Positions 49,727 through 57,549 of a stretch of 64,000 nt of DNA are shown in pieces (position 1 is the stretch's first letter; each line of letters starts with the position of its first letter). The stretch lies in NCBI GenBank assembly GCA_041675885.1, contig JBAYSY010000003.1, positions 55,458 to 119,457 of the forward strand. Reading direction: 5' to 3'. The notes under the pieces are model-generated. The model was not told the DNA's origin. It ran no database searches and saw nothing but the letters and a program-made list of their open reading frames with translations. The stretch comes from JBAYSY01 sp041675885. GTDB taxonomy: Bacteria; Pseudomonadota; Alphaproteobacteria; Rhodobacterales; Rhodobacteraceae. Position numbers and translations under genes: made by a program.

Positions 49727-50830
49727 TCAGCCCTCGGTCAGCGCCACGACAGCCACGGCCAGCGCGGCGGCAACCAGCACCGCGAAACCGATCTTCCACA
49801 CCGACCACGGTCGTTCGCCCCGCACCTTGCCCGACTGGCCGTTGACCACAAAGCGGTAGCTTTTGCCCCGGTAGCGGTAGGCGGCCATCCAGACCGGCAA
49901 CAGGATGTGCTTGAAGGTCTCGTCGCTGTAGATCGTGTGGACCGAGCCGATCCGCTGTTCGTCGCCGCCGATCGCCCGGCGCACGTCGGCGTGGATCATG
50001 GTTTCCATCTGCTGCCGGGCAAGCCCGTGGCCCTCGTCCAGCGGTACGGTATAGCCCTCGGCCCGGAACCCCGAAAGGAAGTCGGGCCGGTAGGGGGTCA
50101 GGGCCTCCAGCCCCCACGGGGCGAGCGCGTCGGTATAGCGCCGGGGCAGGCTGCGCGACGCCAGCACCAGCACGTCGTCGAAGAACCGCGCCACCCGCCC
50201 GGAAACCGGCGTCCAGCGCACCTTGCGCACCTGTTCGTTGCGGGTCTGCCGCTTGCCGTTCACGGTGACCGTGCGGGTCCGGGTCTCGTAGTAATACGTC
50301 CCGCGCTGGCCGCTGTAGCGCGAGCGGGTGGCGGCGTCGAAGGTCCACCACGGCACGTAGATGCCGTCCATCCCCCGTTCCTGCCGGGCGTATTGCTTCA
50401 ACCCCGAGGGGGCGAACCACAGGCCCTTGAGCCATCTTCCCATTGCCGCCCGTGCCTCGGATTCGGCCAGTTGGAACGGGATCAGGGCCTGCGGCTTGAA
50501 ATGCCGTTCGGTCCCGGTGTCGGTCACGACCGGAGAGGCGCAGAACGGGCAGCTTGCGGCATGGGTCACGCCGTCGAATTCGGTCTCGGCCCCGCAGGAG
50601 GGGCAGCGCACCAGCCGCACCTCCTCGGTGTCCGAGGCGGGCAGCGCATCCGCGAGCGCGGCGTGCAGGTCGAGTTCCTGAAGCGCGCGGGCCTTGTCGG
50701 GCCGGGGCGCCTCGGGGATGTCCTGTTCGTGGCCGCAATGGCCGCAGGTCAGGTGCCGCTGGCCGGGGGAAAAGGCCAGATCGGCGCCGCAAGCCTCGCA
50801 AGGCCAGTGGTGCTGCTCGGGGGTGGACAT
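49727..50830 (-). CDS. Zinc-ribbon membrane protein (TFIIB-type zinc finger, YdjG-like)
   Basis: A 367-residue protein with two N-terminal zinc ribbons, CEACG...CGHCG (residues 11-32) and CPSCG...CPFC (near 76-96), and a single C-terminal membrane span (VWKIGFAVLVAAALAVAVVAL). The middle holds GMDGIYVPWWTFDAATRSRYSGQRG and VTVNGKRQTRNEQVRKVRW, a beta-rich region. Database entries often call such proteins primosomal-protein-N'-like or TFIIB-zinc-binding. It is the last gene of the reverse-strand cluster, four bases after the SPFH gene. Bacillus ydjG-ydjI has a similar zinc-ribbon and SPFH pairing next to pspA. The function is unknown; a role in membrane stress is inferred from neighbours. Confidence 0.8.
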   Translation of the reverse strand: MSTPEQHHWPCEACGADLAFSPGQRHLTCGHCGHEQDIPEAPRPDKARALQELDLHAALADALPASDTEEVRLVRCPSCGAETEFDGVTHAASCPFCASPVVTDTGTERHFKPQALIPFQLAESEARAAMGRWLKGLWFAPSGLKQYARQERGMDGIYVPWWTFDAATRSRYSGQRGTYYYETRTRTVTVNGKRQTRNEQVRKVRWTPVSGRVARFFDDVLVLASRSLPRRYTDALAPWGLEALTPYRPDFLSGFRAEGYTVPLDEGHGLARQQMETMIHADVRRAIGGDEQRIGSVHTIYSDETFKHILLPVWMAAYRYRGKSYRFVVNGQSGKVRGERPWSVWKIGFAVLVAAALAVAVVALTEG

Positions 50831-50834
50831 GGGC

Positions 50835-51953
50835 TCAGGCGGGCGGCGGCGGCGGCGGAATGGCGGCGAACAGGGCCGAAAGCGCCGGGATCTCGCCCGC
50901 GGGCTTCCAGCCCTCCTGCCCGGCGGTCCAGACCATCGTGGCGCGCGTGAGCGCCCCGGCAGTCACCATCGCGCCAAGCTGCGCCTGCCCGAACGGCCCT
51001 TTCGTCTCGCCCCCCTCGGCGATGTGCCATTGCGTCTCCGCAGGCGGCGGCGGGGGCGGCGCGGCTGCAACAGCGGCCGGGGCAGGGGCGGCGCCCGCGG
51101 CGGGGTTCATCGCGCCCGCCATCTGCTGCGCCATCGCCATGCCCATCCCCATGCCCAGCCCGGCCCCCATGCCGCTGTCGCCCGCGCCCGCGGCCTTGCC
51201 CATCGCCTCGGCGGCGGCGAACTGGGTGTAGCGGCTCAGGTCGCCGACGATCCCCATCGAGGTCCGCTTGTCGAGCGCGGCCTCCACGTCCTCGGGCATC
51301 GAGATGTTCTCGATATAGAATTCGGGCAGCGACAGCCCGTAGCCTTCCAGCACCGGGGCAATGGCCTGCGCCACCAGCCGCCCCAGGTCATCGGTGTTCG
51401 CCGCCATGTCCAGCACGGCGATGCCCGATCCCGCCACGGTGCGCGAGAACTCCTGCACGATGATGTTGCGGATCTGGTCGTTGATCTCACCCGTGGTGAA
51501 CTCGCCGTCGGTGCCGACGATCTCGGTCATGAACCGGCCGGGGTCCGCGACCCGCATGGTATAGGTGCCGAAGGCCCGCAGCCGCACCGCGCCGAATTCG
51601 GGGTCGCGGCAGATGATCGGGTTGCGGGTGCCCCATTTCTGGCCGGTGAAGCGGGTGGTGTTGACGAAATAGACCTCGGACTTGAAGGGCGAGGAAAAGC
51701 CGTGATCCCAGTGCTGGAGCGCGGTCATCACCGGCATGTTGTTGGTTTCCAGCAGGTAGAGGCCGGGGCCGAACACGTCGGCAAGCTGGCCTTCGTGGAC
51801 GAAGACCGCCGCCTGCCCCTCGCGCACCGTCAGCTTGGCGCCATACATGATGTTGTGGCCGTGACGCTCGAACCGCCAGACCATCGTGTCGCGGGTGTCG
51901 TCCACCCAGTGGATGACGTCGATGAACTGTCCGCGGATGAAATTCAGCACCAT
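50835..51953 (-). CDS. SPFH-domain protein with C-terminal GYF_2 domain (YdjI/virion-core-like)
   Basis: A 372-residue protein. Residues 1-250 form a YdjI-type SPFH (stomatin/prohibitin-like) domain: QFIDVIHWVDDTRDTMVWRFERHGHNIMYGAKLTVREGQAAVFV, then VNTTRFTGQKWGTRNP, and an alpha-helical tail. A glycine and methionine-rich stretch and a run of Ala and Pro (residues 260-315) link to a GYF_2 domain, WHIAEGGETKGPFGQAQLGAMVTAG, seen in proteins that bind proline-rich partners. SPFH proteins assemble into membrane-associated rings. No membrane span is visible, so it may bind through the cluster's membrane proteins. It is followed after four bases by the zinc-ribbon gene. Confidence 0.85.
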   Translation of the reverse strand: MVLNFIRGQFIDVIHWVDDTRDTMVWRFERHGHNIMYGAKLTVREGQAAVFVHEGQLADVFGPGLYLLETNNMPVMTALQHWDHGFSSPFKSEVYFVNTTRFTGQKWGTRNPIICRDPEFGAVRLRAFGTYTMRVADPGRFMTEIVGTDGEFTTGEINDQIRNIIVQEFSRTVAGSGIAVLDMAANTDDLGRLVAQAIAPVLEGYGLSLPEFYIENISMPEDVEAALDKRTSMGIVGDLSRYTQFAAAEAMGKAAGAGDSGMGAGLGMGMGMAMAQQMAGAMNPAAGAAPAPAAVAAAPPPPPPAETQWHIAEGGETKGPFGQAQLGAMVTAGALTRATMVWTAGQEGWKPAGEIPALSALFAAIPPPPPPA

Positions 51954-51983
51954 GTCGGTCTCCTTCGCCGCAATCGTGTCGGT

Positions 51984-52928
51984 TCAGCTTTCGCCGCCCA
52001 TCAGCTCCGCGACGATGCCGCGCACGATGGGGCGGGCCTCGGTCTCGCGGATGCCGGGGGGCAGGCGGGTATCGTAGAGAATTTTCAGCAAGAACTCGTC
52101 ATGCCGGGTCAGCAGGGCGAATTCCTCGTCGTCGTTGAAGATCGAGGGCCGGGCCGAGGGGTGGTCGTTCGCAAGCCCCAGCCCCTGCGCCAGTTCCTCG
52201 TGCAGGCAGGAAAGCCGCAACAGGTCCGGCAGTTCCGCCCGCACCACGGCCAGCGCGCCGGTATAGACCGGGCTTTCCCCGTCCGAGATCGCCAGCACCA
52301 TGCAGAAGGTGGACATGCCCATGCCCGTGACCGGCGCGAGATCCTGTTCGTCGAGCCCGGGGAACAGCGCCGCCCATTCGGCGCCGAGCCGAGGGCGTTC
52401 GTCCTCGGACACGATATAGAGCCAGTAATTCGGGCTGGCCTCGCTCAGCCGGACCGGATGGCCCGAGACCCGCGACAGCCGGGCGAGATAGCCCGCCACG
52501 GTGGCCCGGTCGCGGCTGCGCTGTGCGGGCGGGACCGAGGCGCCGAAGCGCAGCGCCACCCGCACCGGCTGTTCCCAGCGCCGCAGATGTGAAGGGGTCT
52601 GCCGCGCCACCAGCCGCCCGCCGACCGAGGTGTATTCGTCGTAGAGCGCGACGCGGACGAAGGCTTCGGTCAGTTGCCGGGCGTTGAACGGCGTGTCCGG
52701 CCCGCCGCCGTCGGTGCGCAGCAGCCCGCGCCCGCGCAGATCGGCCTCGACCCGGGCGAAGTGGCGCCGCACCGCCTCGCTTTGTTCCGAGGACGGTTCG
52801 GGCAGGGCGGCGCGGGGTTGCGGCCGCCGCACTGCGGGTTCGTCGGGCGGGGGCGCCATCTCGCAGCCCGCCAGCACGAGCGCCGCGGCCAGCGCCGCGA
52901 TCCAGGCGGGAAGGAGGGCGGCGCGCAC
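51984..52928 (-). CDS. DUF2927 lipoprotein, possible degenerate metallopeptidase
   Basis: A 314-residue lipoprotein. The signal ends in VLAGC with Cys22 as lipid attachment site, followed by a proline-rich linker. The DUF2927 core contains VRVALRFG, YWLYIVSEDERPRLG and the segment LSCLHEELAQGLGLANDHPS near residue 255, then SIFNDDEEFALLTRHDEFLLKILYDTRLPPGI. HEELAQGLGLAND recalls a zincin helix (HExxQ...ND) but lacks the second helix histidine of HExxH. GTG at 52928 is chosen; it lies 11 bases after the TelA stop. It sits within the membrane-stress-like cluster. Its activity is unknown. Confidence 0.78.
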   Translation of the reverse strand: MRAALLPAWIAALAAALVLAGCEMAPPPDEPAVRRPQPRAALPEPSSEQSEAVRRHFARVEADLRGRGLLRTDGGGPDTPFNARQLTEAFVRVALYDEYTSVGGRLVARQTPSHLRRWEQPVRVALRFGASVPPAQRSRDRATVAGYLARLSRVSGHPVRLSEASPNYWLYIVSEDERPRLGAEWAALFPGLDEQDLAPVTGMGMSTFCMVLAISDGESPVYTGALAVVRAELPDLLRLSCLHEELAQGLGLANDHPSARPSIFNDDEEFALLTRHDEFLLKILYDTRLPPGIRETEARPIVRGIVAELMGGES

Positions 52929-52939
52929 CCGTGCCCCCG

Positions 52940-54109
52940 TCAGGCCGTGCCGGTGCCGGTGCCGCGCGCCCGCGCGGAGGCCAGCGTGTCGCGCAACTCG
53001 GCTTCCATCTTCTGCAACTCCGCCTCGGCGCTGGCGCGGCGGGCCTTGCCCTCGTCGGCAATGGCAAGGCTTTCCTCGATGGTGGCGATCAGCGAGTCGT
53101 TTGCCTTCTTCACCGCCTCGATGTCGAAGACGCCGCGCTCCATCTCCTGCCGCACCACGCGGTTGGCCTGTTGCAGGTTCTCGGCATTGGCGGTCAGCAG
53201 CTCGTTGGTCAGGTCGCTGGCCTTCTTCACCGCCTCGGCGGCCTCGCGCGACCGCTGGATGGTCACGGCCTGAGCAAGCTGGGTTTCCCACAGCGGCACG
53301 GTGTTGACCAGCGTCGAGTTGATCTTGGTGACCAGCGACTTGTCGTTTTCCTGCACCAGCCGGATTGAGGGCAGCGACTGCATGGTGACCTGCCGGGTCA
53401 GCCGCAGGTCGTGCACCCGGCGTTCCAGATCGTCGCGCGCGGCGCGCAGGTCGCGCAACTCCTGCGCCTTGATGACCTGCTGATCCTCGGGGGCGGCGGC
53501 GACCTCGGCCTCCTTGGCGGGGATGTCGCTGGCGTCGAGATCGGCGAGCTTCGCATCCCCCGCCGCGATGTAAAGCGCCAGTTCGTCGTAGAAATCCAGC
53601 GTCTTGCCGTAAAGCTTGTCGAGCGAGACGATATCCTTCAAGAGCCGGTGCTCGTGGTTCAGCAGCGTCTGGGTGATGCCGTCGATCTGGCCCTGCACGG
53701 TCTCGTAACGCGCCACGAAGCGGGCGAAGGGGGCGGCGCGGCCGGTCAGCCGTTCCCACAGGTTCGCCTTGCGGCGCACGTCGAGTTCGCTGACCGAAAA
53801 GCCGCGGATCGCCGTGACCATCCCCGCCAGCGCGTCGCCCGCGGGGCCCGTGTCCTTGTTGCGTACGTCGCTCAGCATTTCCTGGCTGATGACCTGCAAC
53901 TCCGACTGGGCCGAGGAACCGAAGCCGATGATCGACTGGCTGTTGCCCATGTCGATCTCGGCCATGCGGCTGCGGATCGCCTCGGCCTGCGGTGCCGGGG
54001 CTTCGGCCAGCGCGGGAAGGTCGGCCGAAGGCTCGGGCAGGACCACGGCCGCCACTTCCTCGACCTCGGCCTGGGCCTCGATGGCCTCGCTGCGGGTGCT
54101 TTCGCTCAT
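52940..54109 (-). CDS. TelA family (toxic anion resistance) protein
   Basis: A 389-residue protein of the TelA/KlaA family (PF05816). After an acidic N terminus it is almost wholly alpha-helical with coiled-coil stretches. Family signatures are NLWERLTGRAAPFARFVARYETVQGQIDGITQTLLNHEHRLLKDIVSLDKLYGKTLDFYDEL near residue 120 and QSLPSIRLVQENDKSLVTKINSTLVNTVPLWETQLAQAVTIQRSREAAEAVKKASDLTNELL near 245. TelA proteins are linked to tellurite resistance and also to cell-wall antibiotic and bacteriocin resistance, with biochemical role unsettled. It follows the XpaC-like gene by 41 bases and precedes the DUF2927 gene. The family assignment is firm. Confidence 0.92.
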   Translation of the reverse strand: MSESTRSEAIEAQAEVEEVAAVVLPEPSADLPALAEAPAPQAEAIRSRMAEIDMGNSQSIIGFGSSAQSELQVISQEMLSDVRNKDTGPAGDALAGMVTAIRGFSVSELDVRRKANLWERLTGRAAPFARFVARYETVQGQIDGITQTLLNHEHRLLKDIVSLDKLYGKTLDFYDELALYIAAGDAKLADLDASDIPAKEAEVAAAPEDQQVIKAQELRDLRAARDDLERRVHDLRLTRQVTMQSLPSIRLVQENDKSLVTKINSTLVNTVPLWETQLAQAVTIQRSREAAEAVKKASDLTNELLTANAENLQQANRVVRQEMERGVFDIEAVKKANDSLIATIEESLAIADEGKARRASAEAELQKMEAELRDTLASARARGTGTGTA

Positions 54110-54150
54110 GTCTCGGTCTCCTCGGTCGGGTTTGGGGCTTTTGGAGCGGG

Positions 54151-55032
54151 TCAGTCGGTGTTCTTGGGGGTGTCGCGGGGGGCATCGCGCACCAGCCGGT
54201 CGCGCAGCACCTCGATCTCGACCTCAAGCGCGGTGCGGTCGTTGCCCAGAAGCACCTCGGTGCGCTGGGCGAAGCGGCTGTCAAGGTCGTCGAGCAGCGC
54301 GGCATATTCGGCCCGGGCTTCGGGTCCGTTCGCGCCGCGCTCGTGCAGTTCGGCAAAGCGCGTGGTGGCATCGCGCGCGCCCTGAAGATAGACCGACAGG
54401 TAGCGCCGCGCCGCCGTCAGGTCGCGCGGGTCGCTTTCGACGGTGCGGAACATGGTGCGGGCGGTCTCGGCGAAACGATCGACCCTTGCGGCAAGGTCGC
54501 GGTCGCGGGTGCGGGCGATGGCCTCGCGCATTCCCTTGATATGGCGCTCGGCCTCCTCGACCGCGCGGGCCACCCGGTCGGTCTGGAAGCGGTCCACCCC
54601 CTCCATCCCCTTGTCGCGCATCGGGTCGGGGCCGAAGGCGGCGAAATGCAGCGCCCCTCCGATCAGGCCCAGCGTGATGGCCGCCCAGGGGTCGCCCGCC
54701 CATGCGCCGGTGCCGATCCCGATGGCGGTCAGCACCCCGGCGATCCCCTTGCGCGGCAGCGCCGGGCGCCGGGCGACGGTGCGGGCGTCATAGGCTTCAT
54801 GCGCGCGTTCGCCCTCGCGGGTGAACCAGGCGGCGCCGATCAGCAGGCCGAAGGCGGCAAGGTCGGGCACGAATCCGGCAGGGCCCTGAAAGAAGGCGGT
54901 GACGGCGAAGACGAAGGGCACGACGAACAGCAGGTTCACGCGCGCTCCGGCCCGCGACGGGCGCGGCGCCGCGGGCCGTCCGGCCGAGGCCGGGCCCGCA
55001 GGGCTGTATTTGCCGCCGAATCGCTGCGCCAT
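54151..55032 (-). CDS. XpaC-like (5-bromo-4-chloroindolyl phosphate hydrolysis) family membrane protein
   Basis: A 293-residue protein. A basic, proline-rich N terminus is followed by hydrophobic segments near residues 33-65 (VNLLFVVPFVFAVTAFFQG and FGLLIGAAWF) and 92-125, then a helical domain with HIKGMREAIARTRDRDLAARVDRFAETARTMFRTVESDPRDLTAARRYLSVYLQGARDATTRFAEL. This matches the XpaC family, which is commonly encoded next to TelA, as in Bacillus xpaC-yceH. The ATG overlaps the stop of the upstream 27-codon gene (TGATG), so the two are translated together. Despite the family name, no phosphatase motif is evident. Confidence 0.82.
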   Translation of the reverse strand: MAQRFGGKYSPAGPASAGRPAAPRPSRAGARVNLLFVVPFVFAVTAFFQGPAGFVPDLAAFGLLIGAAWFTREGERAHEAYDARTVARRPALPRKGIAGVLTAIGIGTGAWAGDPWAAITLGLIGGALHFAAFGPDPMRDKGMEGVDRFQTDRVARAVEEAERHIKGMREAIARTRDRDLAARVDRFAETARTMFRTVESDPRDLTAARRYLSVYLQGARDATTRFAELHERGANGPEARAEYAALLDDLDSRFAQRTEVLLGNDRTALEVEIEVLRDRLVRDAPRDTPKNTD

Positions 55033-55115
55033 CAGGCTGTCCCCGTCACGGCGGCATAGACCATGACCGCGAGCAGCAGCAGAAACGCGACATGCCGCAG
55101 TCCGCCCCGACCCAT
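55032..55115 (-). CDS. Small single-span membrane peptide, 27 residues
   Basis: A very short gene on the reverse strand that reads ATG to TGA for 27 codons. Residues 1-8 are MGRGGLRH, then VAFLLLLAVMVYAAV is a single hydrophobic span, and the peptide ends TGTA. GGAG lies seven bases before the ATG. The stop overlaps the XpaC-like start as TGATG, a typical translational-coupling arrangement. Positive residues precede the span, which predicts an inside N terminus. It is probably the first gene of the cluster. Length alone makes it hard to prove, but the ribosome-binding site, span and overlap agree. No homology claim is made. Confidence 0.6.
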   Translation of the reverse strand: MGRGGLRHVAFLLLLAVMVYAAVTGTA

Positions 55116-55294
55116 TACCCGTCTCCATCACTTGCCCCGACGCGCATCCGGCTGCGCAGGGTCCAATGCGGCGACTATAAGCGATGCCGTTTCGCCGCGC
55201 CAGCAGCATCGGAAGGGGCGGATGGTGGGGCCCCCCGCCCTCTGTTTCGCCTTGTGCGGGGGATCCGGGCCGGATCCGGACCAACCGGCCCCGG

Positions 55295-55700
55295 GCTGCG
55301 CGGACGGCCTGTAAGCCGGATTCTGTTCCGGGACGCGCAAGCGCCCCTTCGACGGCCATTCCTCTGGCCCCGCCGTTGCCGGAGGGGTCAAGCTGCCAAC
55401 CCGGGCCTCTCGGGCTGAGACGTCCCTGCGGCGGTATCGGTCGCCCGACCTGCCCCGCGCGAGGCCCCTATTCGGCATTGCTCCGGGTGGGGCTTGCCGT
55501 GCCGGTCCGGTTGCCCGTCCCGCGGTGGGCTCTTACCCCACCGTTTCACCCTTACCCGCGAATCGCGGGCGGTCTGTTCTCTGCGGCGCTTTCCCTCGGG
55601 TTGCCCCGGCCGGGCGTTACCCGGCACCCTTGCCTCATGGAGTCCGGACTTTCCTCGCGGGGGTCGCCCCCCACGCGGCCATCCGGCCATCCGCGCCCGA
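55295..55700 (-). ncRNA. rnpB: RNase P RNA, type A
   Basis: The RNA component of RNase P, which trims the 5' leaders of tRNA precursors. On the reverse strand it begins near GGGCGCGGATGGCC, contains GAGGAAAGTCCGGACTCC (positions 55657-55640), the conserved core that forms P4, and GGGTAAGGGTGAAACGGTGGGGTAAGAG in the middle, and ends CAGAATCCGGCTTACAGGCC followed by GTCCGCGC. The two ends pair as helix P1 (GCGCGGATGGCC with GGCCGTCCGCGC). Length of about 400 bases is usual for alphaproteobacteria. A promoter is at 55704-55732. Ends are approximate by a few bases. Confidence 0.95.
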
Positions 55701-55703
55701 CAG

Positions 55704-55732
55704 CACCTAGGCACGGGCGGGGCGCGCGTCAA
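55704..55732 (-). promoter_or_regulatory. rnpB promoter
   Basis: On the reverse strand TTGACG (55732-55727), a 17-base spacer and TAGGTG (55709-55704). The first base of the RNA (about 55698) is six bases beyond the -10, as expected. The -35 is near-consensus and the -10 is weak. Confidence 0.5.
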
Positions 55733-55789
55733 TGGCAAAGGCGAACGGTCGCCGCCCGCAGACTGGTTAATTCGCGGCCCCGCCACAAA

Positions 55790-55816
55790 TTCATAGTATC
55801 CTTCATAGACGGATAC
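55790..55816. promoter_or_regulatory. Operator-like repeats upstream of the XRE regulator
   Basis: GTATCC (55796-55801), nine bases, GGATAC (55811-55816) is a perfect inverted repeat. Two TTCATAG direct repeats (55790-55796 and 55802-55808) overlap it. The site lies 25 bases before the regulator start and is notably AT-richer than its surroundings. A binding site for the regulator's own product is likely but not shown. Confidence 0.45.
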
Positions 55817-55840
55817 ATAAAGCCCGGAAATGCCGGTGGT

Positions 55841-56089
55841 ATGGACGGGAACGCGGATCCGCTGCTGACAACCCTCGCGCAGGTGGTGCGCGAACGGCGC
55901 CGGGCACTGGGCCTGACGCAGGAGGAACTCGCGCATCGTGCGGGCCTGTCGATGCGCTACGTCTCGCTGCTGGAGACCTGCAAGCACCAGCCCACGCTGG
56001 CGACGATCCGGGGGCTGAGCGAGGGGCTGGAAATGTCGATGACCGATCTGATCGGCGCGGTGGAGGCCCGCAGCCGTCAGACCCCCTGA
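55841..56089 (+). CDS. XRE family helix-turn-helix regulator
   Basis: An 82-residue regulator that is little more than a Cro/C1-type DNA-binding domain: VVRERRRALGLTQEELAHRAGLSMRYVSLLETCKHQPTLATIRGLSEGLEMSMTDLI, with helices 2 and 3 at LTQEELAHRAG and SMRYVSLLE. ATG at 55841 is used; the ribosome-binding site is weak and longer starts would run into rnpB. The stop overlaps the end of the amidase gene on the other strand by 13 bases. An inverted repeat with direct repeats lies just upstream, which suggests self-regulation. There is no adjacent toxin or methyltransferase. The target is unknown. Confidence 0.85.
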   Translation: MDGNADPLLTTLAQVVRERRRALGLTQEELAHRAGLSMRYVSLLETCKHQPTLATIRGLSEGLEMSMTDLIGAVEARSRQTP

Positions 56090-56766
56090 CCCGCCGGAAA
56101 ACGCCCGGCCAGATCGGCGGCAAGCCCGGCGTCGGTGGCATCCAGCGGCCCCCGCGCCCAAGGGCGGAACCGCAGCCGGAAGGCCGCAAGCAGCGTATCG
56201 GGCGCGGCATCCGGGTAACCGAAGGTGCGGGCGCAGGCCGCAAACCACGCCGGATCGCCCGCGCCCGCCTCGGGCCAGACCGCAAGCCCGGCGCGGGCCA
56301 GCCTGCGCCAGTCGAAACGCGGGCCGGGGTCGGACTTGCGCCCCGGCGCCATGTCGGAATGGCCGATCACCGCTGCGGGCGCGATCCCCCAGCGGGCCAT
56401 GACCCCGGCCAGCAGCGCCTCCAGCGCCGCCATCTGCGGCTCGGGGAACGGATGCGCGCCGCTGTTCGCCAGTTCGATCCCGATCGAGCGGGAATTGACG
56501 TCGCCCCGCCCGCGCCATTCGCCCGCGCCCGCGTGCCAGGCGCGCATTTCCTCGGGCACCAGCGACAGCACCTCGCCTGCCTCGGAAATCAGGTAATGGG
56601 CCGAGACCTCGGCCGCCGGGTCGCACAGCCGGTCACGCGCGGCGGCGCAGCTTTTCATCGCGGTGTAGTGGATCACCACCAGTTCCGGCCGCAGCCCGTC
56701 CCGGCGGGGGCCGAAATTGGGTGAGGGGTCGGTCAGCACTTTGGAGCGTGTCGCTTTCATTCGCAT
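56077..56766 (-). CDS. N-acetylmuramoyl-L-alanine amidase (AmpD/AmiD-type amidase_2)
   Basis: A 229-residue zinc amidase of the amidase_2 family, which cuts the bond between MurNAc and the peptide stem. The zinc ligands are His33 (LVVIHYTAM), a histidine of the AAVIGHSDMAPGRKSDPGPRFDW segment and its Asp; AHYLISEAGEVLSLVPEEMRAWHAGAGEWRGRGDVNSRSIGIELAN is the central family stretch. There is no signal peptide, so a cytoplasmic recycling role like AmpD fits best, although the length is closer to AmiD. ATG at 56766 or the third residue could be the start. It overlaps the XRE gene tail to tail. Confidence 0.9.
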   Translation of the reverse strand: MRMKATRSKVLTDPSPNFGPRRDGLRPELVVIHYTAMKSCAAARDRLCDPAAEVSAHYLISEAGEVLSLVPEEMRAWHAGAGEWRGRGDVNSRSIGIELANSGAHPFPEPQMAALEALLAGVMARWGIAPAAVIGHSDMAPGRKSDPGPRFDWRRLARAGLAVWPEAGAGDPAWFAACARTFGYPDAAPDTLLAAFRLRFRPWARGPLDATDAGLAADLAGRFPAGQGV

Positions 56767-56844
56767 TCACGCAACACGTTCCAGTCTATTGTTGACGCAT
56801 GTTCGAGAAGCAGAAAGCCGGTTCCCATTTTTCTGCAACATGCT

Positions 56845-57516
56845 CTATTGCAGCGCCGTGCGGAACGGGCGCGGATCCCAGCCGCAGGCAAAGCCGTCGC
56901 CGTCCGGGTCGAGGCCCATCGGGTCGCGATCCGGCCCGCCACGGTCGAGGAACGCCTCCTGCGCCAGATCGGCGGACGGGTAGCGGCCGCAGGCCCGTTC
57001 CGGCGAGCCGATGCGGATGCCCGAACGGCGATACATCTGCGTGCCGGGGGCGTGGCGGGTCGAAAGCGCGAATTCGACGATGTTCGCGCCCTGCGCCCCG
57101 CTGCGCTGCGGCAGGGCGGTGGGTTCGATCACCACATATTGCTGGCGCTGCTGTGCCAGCCGCTCCCGGTCGCTTTCGATCGACTCGCGCGAGGCCACGG
57201 CGTCGAAATCCTGCTCGTCCGAGATGCCGCCGGTCGAACCGGTCAACTCGCCCGATTGCGGGGCGATCCCGGCCATGGTGTCGGCGCGGCCCGGGGCGGC
57301 AGACGTGATGGCAGACGTGGCACCGGGGGCGACACGTTCGGAACTGATCGGCGGGTTCGCCCGCGCGGGGGCATTGTTCTGCATCGCGTTGCGCTCATGC
57401 TCGCGCAGGTAGTCGGAGTAGCTGCCAAAGCCCACGCCCGCGCCGGAATCCGGCAGGTCGGGCGCACAGGCCGCCAGCGCCACCGTGGCCGAAAACGCTA
57501 CCAGTGCATGACGCAT
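56845..57516 (-). CDS. Lipoprotein with excalibur calcium-binding domain
   Basis: A 223-residue lipoprotein: signal peptide MRHALVAFSATVALAAC with lipidation at Cys17. A long Ala, Gln and Ser-rich middle section (residues 30-130) has no recognised domain. The C-terminal excalibur motif is SADLAQEAFLDRGGPDRDPMGLDPDGDGFACGWDPRPFR, a DxDxDGxxC metal-binding loop with EF-hand-like spacing. Excalibur proteins are extracellular or periplasmic and calcium-dependent; the role here is unknown. The gene lies between the amidase and gatA on the same strand and may belong to a cell-envelope group. Confidence 0.85.
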   Translation of the reverse strand: MRHALVAFSATVALAACAPDLPDSGAGVGFGSYSDYLREHERNAMQNNAPARANPPISSERVAPGATSAITSAAPGRADTMAGIAPQSGELTGSTGGISDEQDFDAVASRESIESDRERLAQQRQQYVVIEPTALPQRSGAQGANIVEFALSTRHAPGTQMYRRSGIRIGSPERACGRYPSADLAQEAFLDRGGPDRDPMGLDPDGDGFACGWDPRPFRTALQ

Positions 57517-57549
57517 GTCCGATCCCCGGTCCTTGTTCCAGCGGGCCGA

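Noticed and set aside
50835..51953. Phage virion core protein
   Set aside because: The SPFH domain resembles proteins sometimes labelled virion core, but there are no phage genes nearby and the cluster looks chromosomal.
55310..55700. Protein-coding frames across the RNase P RNA region
   Set aside because: The conserved RNase P core and P1 pairing are clear, and the frames have no domains.
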